From: CAUZWH01 sp965224275
GTDB lineage: Bacteria; Pseudomonadota; Alphaproteobacteria; SHVV01
Length of the DNA stretch: 64,000 nucleotides
Direction of reading: 5' to 3'
Assembly (NCBI GenBank): GCA_965224275.1
Contig: CBDCYR010000005.1
Location: 310,001-374,000 of the forward strand
The position numbers and the translations under genes were made by a program. Every line of letters starts with the position of its first letter. The stretch's first letter is position 1. A model generated the notes under the pieces. The model was not told the origin of the DNA. It saw only the letters and a program-made list of their open reading frames with translations, and ran no database searches. Of the stretch, positions 45,451 through 54,488 are shown piece by piece.

Positions 45451-46707
45451 ATGACCAGCCTTGCCGAACAACCGTGGCCGCGAGCGGATTTCAGCCGTGT
45501 GCCCTATGCGGCGTTCCTCGATTCCGATCTTCACGCTCTCGAGCAGCAGCGAATTTTTCGCGGACCGGTTTGGCTGTTTCTCGGTTTGCAGGCCGAGCTC
45601 CCCCATCCCGGCGACTACAAAACCACTGTCGCCGGAGACACGCCGGTGGTTGTCGTGCGCGCGACCGATGGCTCGCTCAAAGCGTTCGTCAATCGCTGTG
45701 CCCACCGTGGCACGCTCCTGGTTCGCAACCTGTCGGGCAACACCCAAGACTTCACCTGCATCTATCATCACTGGTGCTACGACCTCGACGGCAACCTGAT
45801 CGGTGTGCCCTTCCTACGTGGGCTGAAAGGCAAGGGTGGCATGCCGGCCGACTTCACCATGGCCGATCATGGGCTGCGAATGCTCACTGTGGACAGCTAC
45901 GCGGGCGTTATCTTCGGCACGTTCGACGATAGCGTCGAGCCACTTCCTGCCTTTCTCGATGCGCCTATGCGCGACTATCTCGACCGACTGTTCGCCCGCC
46001 CGATACGCGTGTTGGGCTACACCCGCCAGCGCATCCCGGCCAAATGGAAGCTCTACTACGAGAACGGTCAGGATGCCTATCACGCCGGCCTGCTGCATCA
46101 GATGTCGACCACATTCGGGTTGTTTCGTTCGACGCAAGCCGGCCGCATCCGGCTCGACAAAAAGAAACGCCACAAGGTCATCCACAGCATCCAGGGCAGC
46201 GACGACGCCGAAGAATCGAAAACCGAGTATCGCGACGTCGGCTTCCTGCAAGACACGCTGCGGCTTAACGATCCCGACGTGTTCGCGTTCCGTGACGAGG
46301 TCGGTGATGGCAAGGCCGCCAACCTCATGCGCTTGTTCCCCAATGCGATCTTTCAACAACTCTGCAACTCGCTTGCAACGCGCCAGGTTCGGCCTCGCTC
46401 GCACGATGAGTTTGAGATTTACTGGACCTATTTCGGTTACGCCGACGACGACCCCGCTATGCAGCGCTTGCGGCTCAAGCAGGCCAACATCGTCGGCGCC
46501 GCAGGTTTTTCGTCGATGGAAGACGGCGAAGCATGCCGTCTGGTTCAGGTCGGCGTACGAGGCAGCCGCAACGCGCAATCGGTGATCGAGATGGGCGGGC
46601 GCGGCCCGATCGAGGATCAGGACACCACGATTACCGAAGTCCTGGTGCGCGGGTTCTGGCTTAATTACTGCGACATGATGGGCATCCCGGCTGCCAACAC
46701 CACCTAA
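45451..46707 (+). CDS. Rieske non-heme iron oxygenase large subunit
   Basis: The 418-residue protein has NRCAHRG and CIYHHWCYDLDG (2Fe-2S ligands) and YENGQDAYHAGLLHQMSTTF (iron site). It is closely similar along its length to the proteins at 40003-41265 and 50275-51534, including the LKGKGGMP stretch and the C-terminal SVIEMGG and WLNYCDMMGIPA. The three are clear paralogues. It is expressed with the TRAP transporter and the aldo/keto reductase. Confidence 0.93.
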   Translation: MTSLAEQPWPRADFSRVPYAAFLDSDLHALEQQRIFRGPVWLFLGLQAELPHPGDYKTTVAGDTPVVVVRATDGSLKAFVNRCAHRGTLLVRNLSGNTQDFTCIYHHWCYDLDGNLIGVPFLRGLKGKGGMPADFTMADHGLRMLTVDSYAGVIFGTFDDSVEPLPAFLDAPMRDYLDRLFARPIRVLGYTRQRIPAKWKLYYENGQDAYHAGLLHQMSTTFGLFRSTQAGRIRLDKKKRHKVIHSIQGSDDAEESKTEYRDVGFLQDTLRLNDPDVFAFRDEVGDGKAANLMRLFPNAIFQQLCNSLATRQVRPRSHDEFEIYWTYFGYADDDPAMQRLRLKQANIVGAAGFSSMEDGEACRLVQVGVRGSRNAQSVIEMGGRGPIEDQDTTITEVLVRGFWLNYCDMMGIPAANTT

Positions 46708-46719
46708 AGGAGATCTGTG

Positions 46720-47679
46720 ATGTATTTCGGATATGGTGCACCGACCCGCCCCCCGCTCGGGACCGCGGAAAATATTCGAACAATCGCTGAGAAGGCCGAA
46801 GAGATCGGGTTGAGTTACGTGTCGATCGCCGATCATATCTTCCCGCCCCATGAAGAGCAGGATCCCTACCCCTACACGGCGGACGGCTCGACGCCGTGGG
46901 ACGATTCCGGCGATGTGCTCGAATGCCTAACGCTGGCGACCTTTATCGCCGGCGTTACCCGCAAGCTGCGACTGGTCACCGGCGTCATGGTGGTGCCGCT
47001 ACGCAATCCGCTGGTCACGGCGAAAGTACTGGCCTCGCTCGACGTGCTTTCGGGCGGGCGCCTGGCAGTCGGCTGCGGCGTCGGCTGGGAGCATGAAGAG
47101 TTCGAGGTGTTGGGATCGCCGCCATTTGCCAAGCGCGGCACTGCGACTGACGAGTATCTCAAAGTCTTCAAAGAGCTGTGGACCAATGACGCACCCACCT
47201 ATGACGGCGAGTTCGTCAACGTCAGTGGGTTCCCGTTTCAGCCCAAACCGGTTCAGAAACCGCATCCCCCTTTGTGGATCGGCGGCGAGAGCCCGGCCGC
47301 GCAGCGCCGTGCTGTCCGGCTCGGCGATGGCTGGTACCCGATCAACAACAATCACAACCACCCGTTGGATACCGCCGAACGTTACGCGGGCGGGGTGGCC
47401 GCGCTGCGCGCGGCGTGCCAAGCGGCCGGCCGCGATTTCAGCGAACTTGAGCTCGGTCTGGTGGTTTTCAATTTCAACGCCGGCGAAGCGCGGCACTTAT
47501 CGAATGGTGAGCGCGAGGCCTTCACGGGCAGCTATGACGACATTCTCGATGACGTGAAACGCTACCGCGACGCCGGCCTCCAGCACGCGATGATCCGGCT
47601 GGTCCACCACGCCTCGCTCGACGCCACCCTTGCCAATATGGACGCCTTCGCCGACCAGGTCATCGCGCGGATGGATTGA
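46720..47679 (+). CDS. Luciferase-like (LLM-class) flavin or F420-dependent oxidoreductase
   Basis: The 319-residue TIM-barrel protein has the LLM layout: GLSYVSIADHIFPP near residue 30, LRLVTGVMVVPLRNPLVTAK, LSGGRLAVGCGVGWEHEEFE and KPHPPLWIGGESPAAQRRAV. Such enzymes hydroxylate or open rings with reduced FMN or use F420; there is no sign which. AAAGGAG lies just before the GTG/ATG pair; ATG 46720 was taken. Last gene of the TRAP-Rieske operon, followed by a terminator. Confidence 0.9.
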   Translation: MYFGYGAPTRPPLGTAENIRTIAEKAEEIGLSYVSIADHIFPPHEEQDPYPYTADGSTPWDDSGDVLECLTLATFIAGVTRKLRLVTGVMVVPLRNPLVTAKVLASLDVLSGGRLAVGCGVGWEHEEFEVLGSPPFAKRGTATDEYLKVFKELWTNDAPTYDGEFVNVSGFPFQPKPVQKPHPPLWIGGESPAAQRRAVRLGDGWYPINNNHNHPLDTAERYAGGVAALRAACQAAGRDFSELELGLVVFNFNAGEARHLSNGEREAFTGSYDDILDDVKRYRDAGLQHAMIRLVHHASLDATLANMDAFADQVIARMD

Positions 47680-47700
47680 AAACTCGGTCCTGTGATACCT

Positions 47701-47726
47701 GGGCGGCCTTCGTGCCGCCCATTTTG
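47701..47726 (+). terminator. Terminator after the luciferase-like gene
   Basis: GGGCGGC at 47701-47707 pairs with GCCGCCC at 47714-47720 (loop CTTCGT) and is followed by ATTTTG. It lies between convergent genes. Confidence 0.65.
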
Positions 47727-47743
47727 CACGCCCGTGCGACCGC

Positions 47744-48895
47744 TCAAACTGCGATCGTGCACAACGAGACTTCATTGATGCCGGCGAGCTCGGCGCCAGC
47801 CATGTAGAGCGCCGGTGGGTCGTCGCCGAAAACCGCGCGCGCTTTATCGAAAAACAGGGTCTCGGCGTTGATGTCGCGGAGCAAAACATCGAGCCGCACG
47901 ACCCGCGACACATCAGAGCCAGCCGCGTTAAGCCGCTCGTCTAAGGTCTTCAGAGCGTGATCGATTTGCCCGCCGACATCGCCGGCAAGCTTTGATAGTG
48001 GAGCGCCGGTGTTTGCATCGGCTGCACCCAGGCATTCACCGATAAACACATAGCCGGCGCCGTTGATCGCCAGCGCTTGTCCCGACGCATCGCTTGCCAG
48101 CACGTCCTTGGCCTCGCCGGGTGCGATCGCCAGCGCGGTAATCTCGACCTCGCCGCGTAAGCCCATCGCCAGCGGCATCATCGTCGCGGTCACCGGAATG
48201 TCGCCCAGCGCCTCGCGCCGGATCCGTTGCTCATCGGCGATACGACCCCGATCGCGTACATAGCAATCGAGCCGAACGATGTTTTCAAGACCGGCGCCGG
48301 CTTGTTCGAGAAGATGCTTGATAAGGCGATAAGTGACCTCGGTTTGTGCGGCGAAAGCACCGGGCGTTTCCTCGGCCACCGCTTTGCCAGCAAGATGGTC
48401 CTGGTAGCCACGGATGCCGGTAATGAAGAGCAACGGGCCACCGCGGACGACACCCGAGATGGCGCCGATGCCATAAGCTTCACCGGTGACCAAGACCTCA
48501 TGGTCTGCCGGGTCGGCGGTCGCGACAACCGCGGTCGTCACCATGTTGAGGCCTGACAGCTTGGCGGCGACGCCGGTGCTGGCTTGCGGCGCCGGCCGGC
48601 CGAAGATCTTTTCGCGAAACACCTGGCGCTCGTCGATCCAGTCCATGCTGGAGACGAAATGATCGATCCGGGTCACCGCCGATGGCTTGGCGCCGGCCCG
48701 CTCCAACAGCGCGACCATCCGCGCATAGGAGATCTCGCTTTGCTTGGATCCGTTGCCCCACAGCTCGGGCACGATTTCATCGGTGGCTAGATCGCGGTGA
48801 CCGTCGCAGCCCGAGGTGAATAGCAGCGGGCCGGCGCGCACGATGCCAGCAAAGCCGGCTATCGGGTCGTCGCGTACGACGATCTCTTTATCCAT
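47744..48895 (-). CDS. Three tandem RidA (YjgF/Rid) domains in one chain
   Basis: The 383 residues divide into three Rid-like units of about 125 residues: starting near 1 (RAGPLLFTSGCDGHRD), near 135 (RGGPLLFITGIRGYQD) and near 270 (INGAGYVFIGECLGAAD). Each continues with a helix (ALLERAGAKPSAVTRID, LLEQAGAGLENIVRLD and ERLNAAGSDVSRVVRLD). The Arg that binds the substrate carboxylate in archetypal RidA is not at its place in any unit (PQASTGV, PVTATMM, PALYMAG), so enamine deaminase activity is doubtful. Rid proteins are homotrimers; a covalent three-in-one chain could mimic this. Last gene of an operon with a Rieske dioxygenase and a hydrolase. Confidence 0.85.
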   Translation of the reverse strand: MDKEIVVRDDPIAGFAGIVRAGPLLFTSGCDGHRDLATDEIVPELWGNGSKQSEISYARMVALLERAGAKPSAVTRIDHFVSSMDWIDERQVFREKIFGRPAPQASTGVAAKLSGLNMVTTAVVATADPADHEVLVTGEAYGIGAISGVVRGGPLLFITGIRGYQDHLAGKAVAEETPGAFAAQTEVTYRLIKHLLEQAGAGLENIVRLDCYVRDRGRIADEQRIRREALGDIPVTATMMPLAMGLRGEVEITALAIAPGEAKDVLASDASGQALAINGAGYVFIGECLGAADANTGAPLSKLAGDVGGQIDHALKTLDERLNAAGSDVSRVVRLDVLLRDINAETLFFDKARAVFGDDPPALYMAGAELAGINEVSLCTIAV

Positions 48896-48926
48896 GGCTC
48901 GATCGCCTATTTGGTATGCGGTCTAT

Positions 48927-49742
48927 TCAGTTGAAGAAGGATTTGGCGATCGACATGAAGCGTTCGGGCTGGTCGAAGAACGGCCCGTGGCTGCAGTTGG
49001 CGAGCCGGATCACGTCGGCCTGCGGGATGCTGTCGGCGAGCGGCAGCAGCGCGGTCTTGAACGGGATGTGGACGTCGAGAACGCCATGCACGAACAGCAC
49101 CTTGCAGGTGATGCGCTTGAGCTCGGCGTCGCTCAAGGCCATCTTGTCGACCCATTTCTGCTTCTCGCCCTTGAACATCTTCGAGAAATAATCGCCATAG
49201 TCGCCCTGGCTCAGCACCTCCATGCGGTCCTTCACGAACGCGTCGGTTAGCCCCGAGGCGTCGGCGACGCCCTTCTCATACATCCGCCGGAATGCCGTCT
49301 CGCCGGTCGGGAAGGTCCAGCCCATCTTTATGAAACGGTTGGCTTTGAAGCGGCCGCCGCCGGAACCGGTTGCCAGCACCCGGTCGACCTTTTTGTTGGC
49401 CGCCGCCAACCGCAACGCGATCGCGCCCGACAGCGAGTGCGCCAGGATCCCCACCGGCGCCTTGCGCGACAGGCGGTCGAGGCCGGCCTGGCCCTGTTTG
49501 ACCCACAATTTCATGTCGAAATAGGGCTCGCGCGGTTTGCGGCCCGAGCGGCCGAAGCCGATCAGGTCCATCGCCAGGATGTGATGGCGCCGTGCCAGCG
49601 CCGGCATGGTCTGGGTGAAATTGCCGAGCGACGACGCTCCCGGGCCCGAACCATGCAGCAACAGGATCGGGTATCCTTTGCCACCTTCGTAGCAGCGCAC
49701 CTTGATGCCGTCGACCTTGATGTCGAATTCGCGAATTGCCAT
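48927..49742 (-). CDS. Alpha/beta hydrolase (meta-cleavage-hydrolase-like)
   Basis: The 271-residue protein has YPILLLHGSGPGASSLGNF, typical of BphD/MhpC C-C hydrolases, a nucleophile elbow AHSLSGAIALRL, the acid in FVHGVLDVHIPFK and the His in NCSHGPFFDQPERF. Placed after dioxygenase alpha and beta genes, it may hydrolyse a ring-cleavage product, although no extradiol dioxygenase gene is visible here. Confidence 0.9.
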   Translation of the reverse strand: MAIREFDIKVDGIKVRCYEGGKGYPILLLHGSGPGASSLGNFTQTMPALARRHHILAMDLIGFGRSGRKPREPYFDMKLWVKQGQAGLDRLSRKAPVGILAHSLSGAIALRLAAANKKVDRVLATGSGGGRFKANRFIKMGWTFPTGETAFRRMYEKGVADASGLTDAFVKDRMEVLSQGDYGDYFSKMFKGEKQKWVDKMALSDAELKRITCKVLFVHGVLDVHIPFKTALLPLADSIPQADVIRLANCSHGPFFDQPERFMSIAKSFFN

Positions 49743-49798
49743 CTCACTCCCCCTGAATTGAGCGTGGTGCGCGTGCGCGCAAACGTCTTATGTGCCGA

Positions 49799-50272
49799 TC
49801 ATAGTGGCGTCGAAATCAAATTGGGGACCGCGAATGTGTCGACGATCACCAGCTTTTCCTTGAACTTGGGTTCATCGTCGATGAACACCACCGTGGCGTC
49901 GTATTTGCCGGTGCTGAACAGCTTGGTTTCACCTTCAACATCGGTTTGAAAGACGACGAAGTTGGCTTGCAGCCGGTAGTCGCCATTGGCTCCGGCGCTC
50001 ACATCCGCGTTGCTCACGAAGTGGCGATCATAGTGGAGGTTGTAGACGTTGGCCTTACGCAACGCCATGATCCGATCGCGCAGCATGTTCTTGTTTTCGT
50101 ACTGGATGATCGGCAGCGGCAGATTGCGATTGACGTTTTCCAGCGCCATCACTTTGTAAACGCAATCGTCGACAAAGTGCTCGGGCCACTCCTCCCAGCG
50201 ATCCTCGTCGATTGCCCGCAGGCAACTGTGGAGCAGCCCGGTGACCCGGTTGATGGTCTCGGCGGAAAGCAT
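49799..50272 (-). CDS. Aromatic-ring-hydroxylating dioxygenase small (beta) subunit
   Basis: The 157-residue protein has the NTF2-like fold of beta subunits: DEDRWEEWPEHFVDDCVYKV and YENKNMLRDRIMALRKANVY followed by NLHYDRHFVSN. It stabilises the alpha3beta3 oxygenase. Its ATG lies 2 bases past the alpha gene's stop, so translation is coupled. It is the only beta subunit in the window although there are six large subunits. Confidence 0.93.
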   Translation of the reverse strand: MLSAETINRVTGLLHSCLRAIDEDRWEEWPEHFVDDCVYKVMALENVNRNLPLPIIQYENKNMLRDRIMALRKANVYNLHYDRHFVSNADVSAGANGDYRLQANFVVFQTDVEGETKLFSTGKYDATVVFIDDEPKFKEKLVIVDTFAVPNLISTPL

Positions 50273-50274
50273 GG

Positions 50275-51534
50275 CTAACCCTTGCCGGCCGGCATGCCCA
50301 TCAGCTCGCAGTAATAGCTCCAAAAACCGCGAATCGGCACTTCGGTAATCACCGTTTCCTGATCTTCGATCGGCCCGATGCCGCCCATCTCAATAACCGA
50401 ATGCGAATCGCCCTCGCGGCGAATCGCGTCCTGAATCAAGGCCCCGACGACACCGTCCTCCATCGAGGTGATCCCGGCCGATCCCATCATATTGGTTTGC
50501 ATCAGGCGCTTGTGCCGAAGCTCGGGCGAGTCGTCGGTATAGCCAAACGCCGTCCAATACAGCTCGAACTCGTTGTGGGCGCGCGGCCGGATCTGGCGGG
50601 TCATCACGCTGGTGGAGATCTGCTGGAATACCGCCGTCGGGAAGACCGAGAGAAACGCCACCGCGCGGCCGTCACCGACCTCGTCGATCAGTTCGAAGAT
50701 ACTCGGATCCGCGAGCTTCATTTCGGCGTCGTACATTCCGAGATCCTCATATTGCGAGGATGTGACCGACTGGTCGTCGCTATCCATCAGACCGTAATGC
50801 ACCTCGTGACGCTTTTTCTTGTCCATGATCGTCCCACCGGCTTGGGTATTGCGAAAAATGCCGGTGGTGACGACGAATTGATGTAGCAGGCCCGCGTGAT
50901 AGGGATCGCGGAGGTTTTCGAAATAGACCTTCCAATTGGCCGGAATGCGTTGGCGGCTATAGCCCAGCACCTCGATCGGTTTACGGAAGACGCGATCGAG
51001 ATAATCGATACTGGTTTGACCCAGAAACTCCAGCAGGGGCTCGGCTTGGGGATCGAACGTGCCGAAGATAACGCCGCGATAGGTCGCGACATCGAGCATG
51101 TGCAGGCCGTGTTCGGATTTGGTGAAGCTCTCCGGCATCCCACCTTCGCCGTTGATGCCGCGCTGGAACGGCACCCCAATGAGGTTGCCTTCGAGGTCGT
51201 AGCACCAGTGGTGGTAGACACAGGTGTAGTTCTCATTATTGCCGAACGGCTCGCGCACGAGCTGGGTGCCGCGATGGGCACAGCGGTTGACGAAGCCACG
51301 GATGTCGCCGTCGGGACCGCGGTTGACCACCACCGGTGTGTCGCCGATGAACGTGGTCTTGTGATCGCCCGGCTGTGGAATCTCTGCTTCGAGCGCCAGG
51401 TAACACCACACCGGACCGCGAAAGATCCGCGTCTGCTCTTCGTCGTAGAGGTCGGGATCGGTGAAAACGGCGTAGGGGACCCGGCTGAAGTCGGCCTTGG
51501 GCCATTCAAAGCCTCGTCGGCTCTCGGTGCTCAT
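50275..51534 (-). CDS. Rieske non-heme iron oxygenase large (alpha) subunit
   Basis: The 419-residue protein has NRCAHRG and CVYHHWCYDLEG (2Fe-2S ligands), and FENLRDPYHAGLLHQFVVTT (mononuclear iron site, with bridging Asp). Like anthranilate and benzoate dioxygenases it has a beta subunit gene next to it, and it ends with SVIEMGG and WSYYCELMGMPA like its paralogues at 40003 and 45451. First gene of a four-gene operon: alpha, beta, alpha/beta hydrolase, RidA-triplet. Confidence 0.94.
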   Translation of the reverse strand: MSTESRRGFEWPKADFSRVPYAVFTDPDLYDEEQTRIFRGPVWCYLALEAEIPQPGDHKTTFIGDTPVVVNRGPDGDIRGFVNRCAHRGTQLVREPFGNNENYTCVYHHWCYDLEGNLIGVPFQRGINGEGGMPESFTKSEHGLHMLDVATYRGVIFGTFDPQAEPLLEFLGQTSIDYLDRVFRKPIEVLGYSRQRIPANWKVYFENLRDPYHAGLLHQFVVTTGIFRNTQAGGTIMDKKKRHEVHYGLMDSDDQSVTSSQYEDLGMYDAEMKLADPSIFELIDEVGDGRAVAFLSVFPTAVFQQISTSVMTRQIRPRAHNEFELYWTAFGYTDDSPELRHKRLMQTNMMGSAGITSMEDGVVGALIQDAIRREGDSHSVIEMGGIGPIEDQETVITEVPIRGFWSYYCELMGMPAGKG

Positions 51535-51774
51535 GGGTTCCCCGCTCTCAGGTACGAATGCTGCGACCCCGCGACTCTATCATTCGCACCCATCGAGCGG
51601 CAGCATGATTCGCAAACCACGCGTTTGCGCACGGGGCGAGCGAGTAGAAACTCGCGGCGTAACGGGGCCGGAACAGATGTTACTGACCGTTAGAAACTTA
51701 AAAACGTGGCCTTGAAAGCCGAGATTGAACGCGACGGAGCAATCCTCCGCAAATCCACTTGAAAGGACACAGTT

Positions 51775-52311
51775 ATGTTTGCCCGATCATTATTCATCGT
51801 CGCGGTGTCGGTCGTTGCGATCGCCAGCGCCGCGCTCGCAAAATCACCTGCGGATCTCAACGACCTCGAGATCGCCCACGTGGCCTACACGGCCGATTCG
51901 ATCGATATTCGCTATGCCCATCTGGCGTTAGCGATCTCAACCAACCCGGCCATTCACCAGTTCGCCAAGACGATGATTCGCGACCACACCGCGGTCAATG
52001 AGCAGGCGCTTGCATTGCTCAAAAAGCTCAACGCTGCCCCACAGGACAACTTCCTGAGCCAGCAGCTCAACACCGGTGCCGACCAGCTGGTCAACGAAAT
52101 GCGCCAGCTATCAGGTGACGCATTCGATCGTCGGTATGCTGCGAATGAATTGGGCTACCACAAAGCAGTCAACGGCCTTGTTGGCGGTACGTTCATACCC
52201 AACCTACAGAACGCCGAGGTGAAAGCCTTGTTCGTCAAGGCGTTGAAGATCTTTAAAGCGCACGAGAAGCATGCCGAAAAGATGGTCGCGGCTTTGCAAA
52301 AAGGAAGCTGA
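51775..52311 (+). CDS. Exported DUF4142-type helical protein
   Basis: The 178-residue protein has a signal peptide (FIVAVSVVAIASAALA) and a four-helix bundle of DUF4142 type: EIAHVAYTADSIDIRYAHLA, FAKTMIRDHTAVNEQALALL and YHKAVNGLVGG. The family is ferritin-like in fold; its function is not known. AAAGGA 7 bases before the ATG. The cupredoxin gene follows 2 bases after the stop, so both are cotranscribed and may handle metal or oxidative stress in the periplasm. Confidence 0.88.
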   Translation: MFARSLFIVAVSVVAIASAALAKSPADLNDLEIAHVAYTADSIDIRYAHLALAISTNPAIHQFAKTMIRDHTAVNEQALALLKKLNAAPQDNFLSQQLNTGADQLVNEMRQLSGDAFDRRYAANELGYHKAVNGLVGGTFIPNLQNAEVKALFVKALKIFKAHEKHAEKMVAALQKGS

Positions 52312-52313
52312 GT

Positions 52314-52670
52314 GTGCGCATTTTCTTACAGTCGTTTGGGACTGCGGCAGCAATTGCTGCCGTGGTCTTCGCCGGCGTTGTCCTGAACGCCAACAGTGCT
52401 GTTTCCGAAACGCAGCATCACGTCGTCGAAATCCGCGACCTCGAATTCGTCCCCGCCGAACTCATGGTCGCCCCGGGCGACACGATCACCTGGATCAATC
52501 ACGACTTCGTGCCACACACCGTTACCGCGGATGACGATAGCTGGGGGTCAACCACACTCAAAAGCGGCGACTCGTGGAAAACCACCGCGCGAGCCGGGTT
52601 GGGGAATAGTTATTTCTGCACCCATCACCCATCGATGACGGCGCGCCTTCGCATCGTCGCCCCAAACTAA
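52314..52670 (+). CDS. Periplasmic cupredoxin (type 1 copper, amicyanin/pseudoazurin-like)
   Basis: The 118-residue protein has a signal peptide (AAAIAAVVFAGVVLNANSAV) and the copper site: His in NHDFVPHTVTA and Cys-His-Met in YFCTHHPSM (C-x2-H-x2-M). It is the length of amicyanins and carries single electrons. GTG start at 52314, preceded by GGAAG. Followed by a terminator. Confidence 0.93.
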   Translation: MRIFLQSFGTAAAIAAVVFAGVVLNANSAVSETQHHVVEIRDLEFVPAELMVAPGDTITWINHDFVPHTVTADDDSWGSTTLKSGDSWKTTARAGLGNSYFCTHHPSMTARLRIVAPN

Positions 52671-52680
52671 AGCCGCCTTT

Positions 52681-52730
52681 CCCCAATTCGCGGTAGCAAC
52701 CTCCCTGCACCGCGGGTTGGGGAGTTTTGT
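52681..52730 (+). terminator. Terminator after the cupredoxin gene
   Basis: CCCCAATTCGCGGT at 52681-52694 pairs with ACCGCGGGTTGGGG at 52709-52722 (two mismatched bases) and is followed by AGTTTTGTTGG. Confidence 0.6.
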
Positions 52731-52760
52731 TGGTACAGACCGGCGACCAGCTAGCGCCGT

Positions 52761-54329
52761 TCAGATTTTGCCCTGGTGATAGCTCACGTCGTTGGGATTG
52801 ATGAGGTCGGGAACCGTCCACCCGTCGGTGTCATACTCGCTGAGGCACCGGTCGACCATCGCCTTGGCTCGCTCGACAGCACCCGTTGCATCGCACATCA
52901 GGATGTTCTCCAGCCGGATGTTCTCGTGGTTGCCGGCATAGTTGCGTTCGTAGAGTTCGTGCCGCGCCCCGAACTCGCTGCCAATCGAATCCCACATCAA
53001 CTTCAGCAGCTTGATCCGTTCTTCGGCAGACGCACCGCCCGTGCCACGGATGAACCGATCGAGGATCGGACGTATCTCCGGGTTCTTGAAGTCGGAAACA
53101 TGTGAGTTCAGGTAGATCAGGGCGCTGCCGAGCGTTTGTTCGATGATTTCCCGTATTTTGGGATAAGCCATCGTCGCGATAACGCGATAGGCGCCGGCCG
53201 CCTCGAGGTTGGGCAGCATGGCGCCGTCGATCCACGGGTCAGGATTGCGCGACATCGAATCGGTAATCGACCAAAACATCGAGCGCCAGGCCAGCACTTC
53301 GCCAACTTGCGCCTGCACGCCGCGGAAGCCGTCCGTGCCGGTCATCTCGACCGACTTCATCAGCAGGCCGGCAATAAAATCGAGCTTGACCGCGAGCCGT
53401 GTGCAGCCCTGCATAGCGAAACGGTGGGTGAAGCCGGACAGCGCGTAAAAGTCGTTCGCCGCTTGGACGTCGCGATAGATCAGCACGTCCTCCCAGGGGA
53501 TCAATACCTTGTCGAAGATCAGCACGGAATCGTTCTCGTCCATCCGGCTCGACAGCGGGTAATCGAATGGGCTGCCCATCACCGCCGCGGTCAGTTCGTA
53601 AGACGTGCGGCAGAGCAGCTTCACACCGGGGCTGTCCATCGGCACCATCGCAAAGATCGCCATATCGGGCGCAGCCAGCGGTGTCGCGCCGTAATAGCCG
53701 ATAAAATTGGCGTTGGTGAGAGCCGAATTGGTGGCCACCACTTTGGCGCCGCTGACGATGATGCCGGCATCGGTTTCCTTCTCGCAGTGAACGGCGATAT
53801 CGCGGACATCTTCGGGTGGCGCGTGACGATCGATCGGCGGGTTGACGATCGCATGATTGAGGTAAAGCACACGCTCCTGGGCCTTTTTGTACCAGGCCTT
53901 GGCGTTCTCCTTATACTCCCCATAGAAGGCATTGTTGGCGCCCAACGTTCCGGTGAAGGCAGCCTTGTAGTCGGGTGAGCGCCCCATCCAGCCATAATTC
54001 ATCCGCGCCCATTCGGCGATCGCGTCACGATCGCCAACGATGTCCTCCGACGATTGGCCGACCCGGAAAAATTTGTGCGTGAATCCGCCATTGCCGGTGT
54101 CTGTCGGCGTGGTCAGAACATCCTTGGTCTTGGGATCGTGCAGCGCATCATACAGCCGCGCCACCATGCGCGCGGTGTTGCGAAACGCTGGATGGGTGGT
54201 GACGTCCTTGACGCGCTCGCCGTAGATATAGATTTCGCGCGGCCCGCGCAGGCTCTCCAAATATTCGTCGCCCGTCATCGGGATGACCGGCGTCTTGGTC
54301 GGTTTCGTGGTGGCGGTATCGTCGTTCAT
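52761..54329 (-). CDS. 4-hydroxyphenylacetate 3-hydroxylase (HpaB)-family FADH2 monooxygenase
   Basis: The 522-residue protein is full length for HpaB-type enzymes. It has the N-terminal GDEYLESLRGPREIYIYGER, the middle VNPPIDRHAPPEDVRDIAVH and KETDAGIIVSGAKVVATNSA, and the acyl-CoA-dehydrogenase-like C-terminal helices (AYPKIREIIEQTLGSALIYL). HpaB needs FADH2 from a separate reductase (HpaC); no such gene is present. Family members also open pyrrole and chlorophenol rings. It follows a luciferase-like gene on the same strand. Confidence 0.93.
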   Translation of the reverse strand: MNDDTATTKPTKTPVIPMTGDEYLESLRGPREIYIYGERVKDVTTHPAFRNTARMVARLYDALHDPKTKDVLTTPTDTGNGGFTHKFFRVGQSSEDIVGDRDAIAEWARMNYGWMGRSPDYKAAFTGTLGANNAFYGEYKENAKAWYKKAQERVLYLNHAIVNPPIDRHAPPEDVRDIAVHCEKETDAGIIVSGAKVVATNSALTNANFIGYYGATPLAAPDMAIFAMVPMDSPGVKLLCRTSYELTAAVMGSPFDYPLSSRMDENDSVLIFDKVLIPWEDVLIYRDVQAANDFYALSGFTHRFAMQGCTRLAVKLDFIAGLLMKSVEMTGTDGFRGVQAQVGEVLAWRSMFWSITDSMSRNPDPWIDGAMLPNLEAAGAYRVIATMAYPKIREIIEQTLGSALIYLNSHVSDFKNPEIRPILDRFIRGTGGASAEERIKLLKLMWDSIGSEFGARHELYERNYAGNHENIRLENILMCDATGAVERAKAMVDRCLSEYDTDGWTVPDLINPNDVSYHQGKI

Positions 54330-54488
54330 TTGTCTTCTCCCTGATATTTGTTGAACAAGCCTTTTTGCGCGAGGCTCTGGTTAACGCGTTTGACTGGCGA
54401 ACGTGCCTAACCGGATTGGAGGGCGAACAGTAGGGCCGAGGCTATATGTTGCCGCATAATAGTTGGGCGTGTCACCCTGTGCGCTGAC

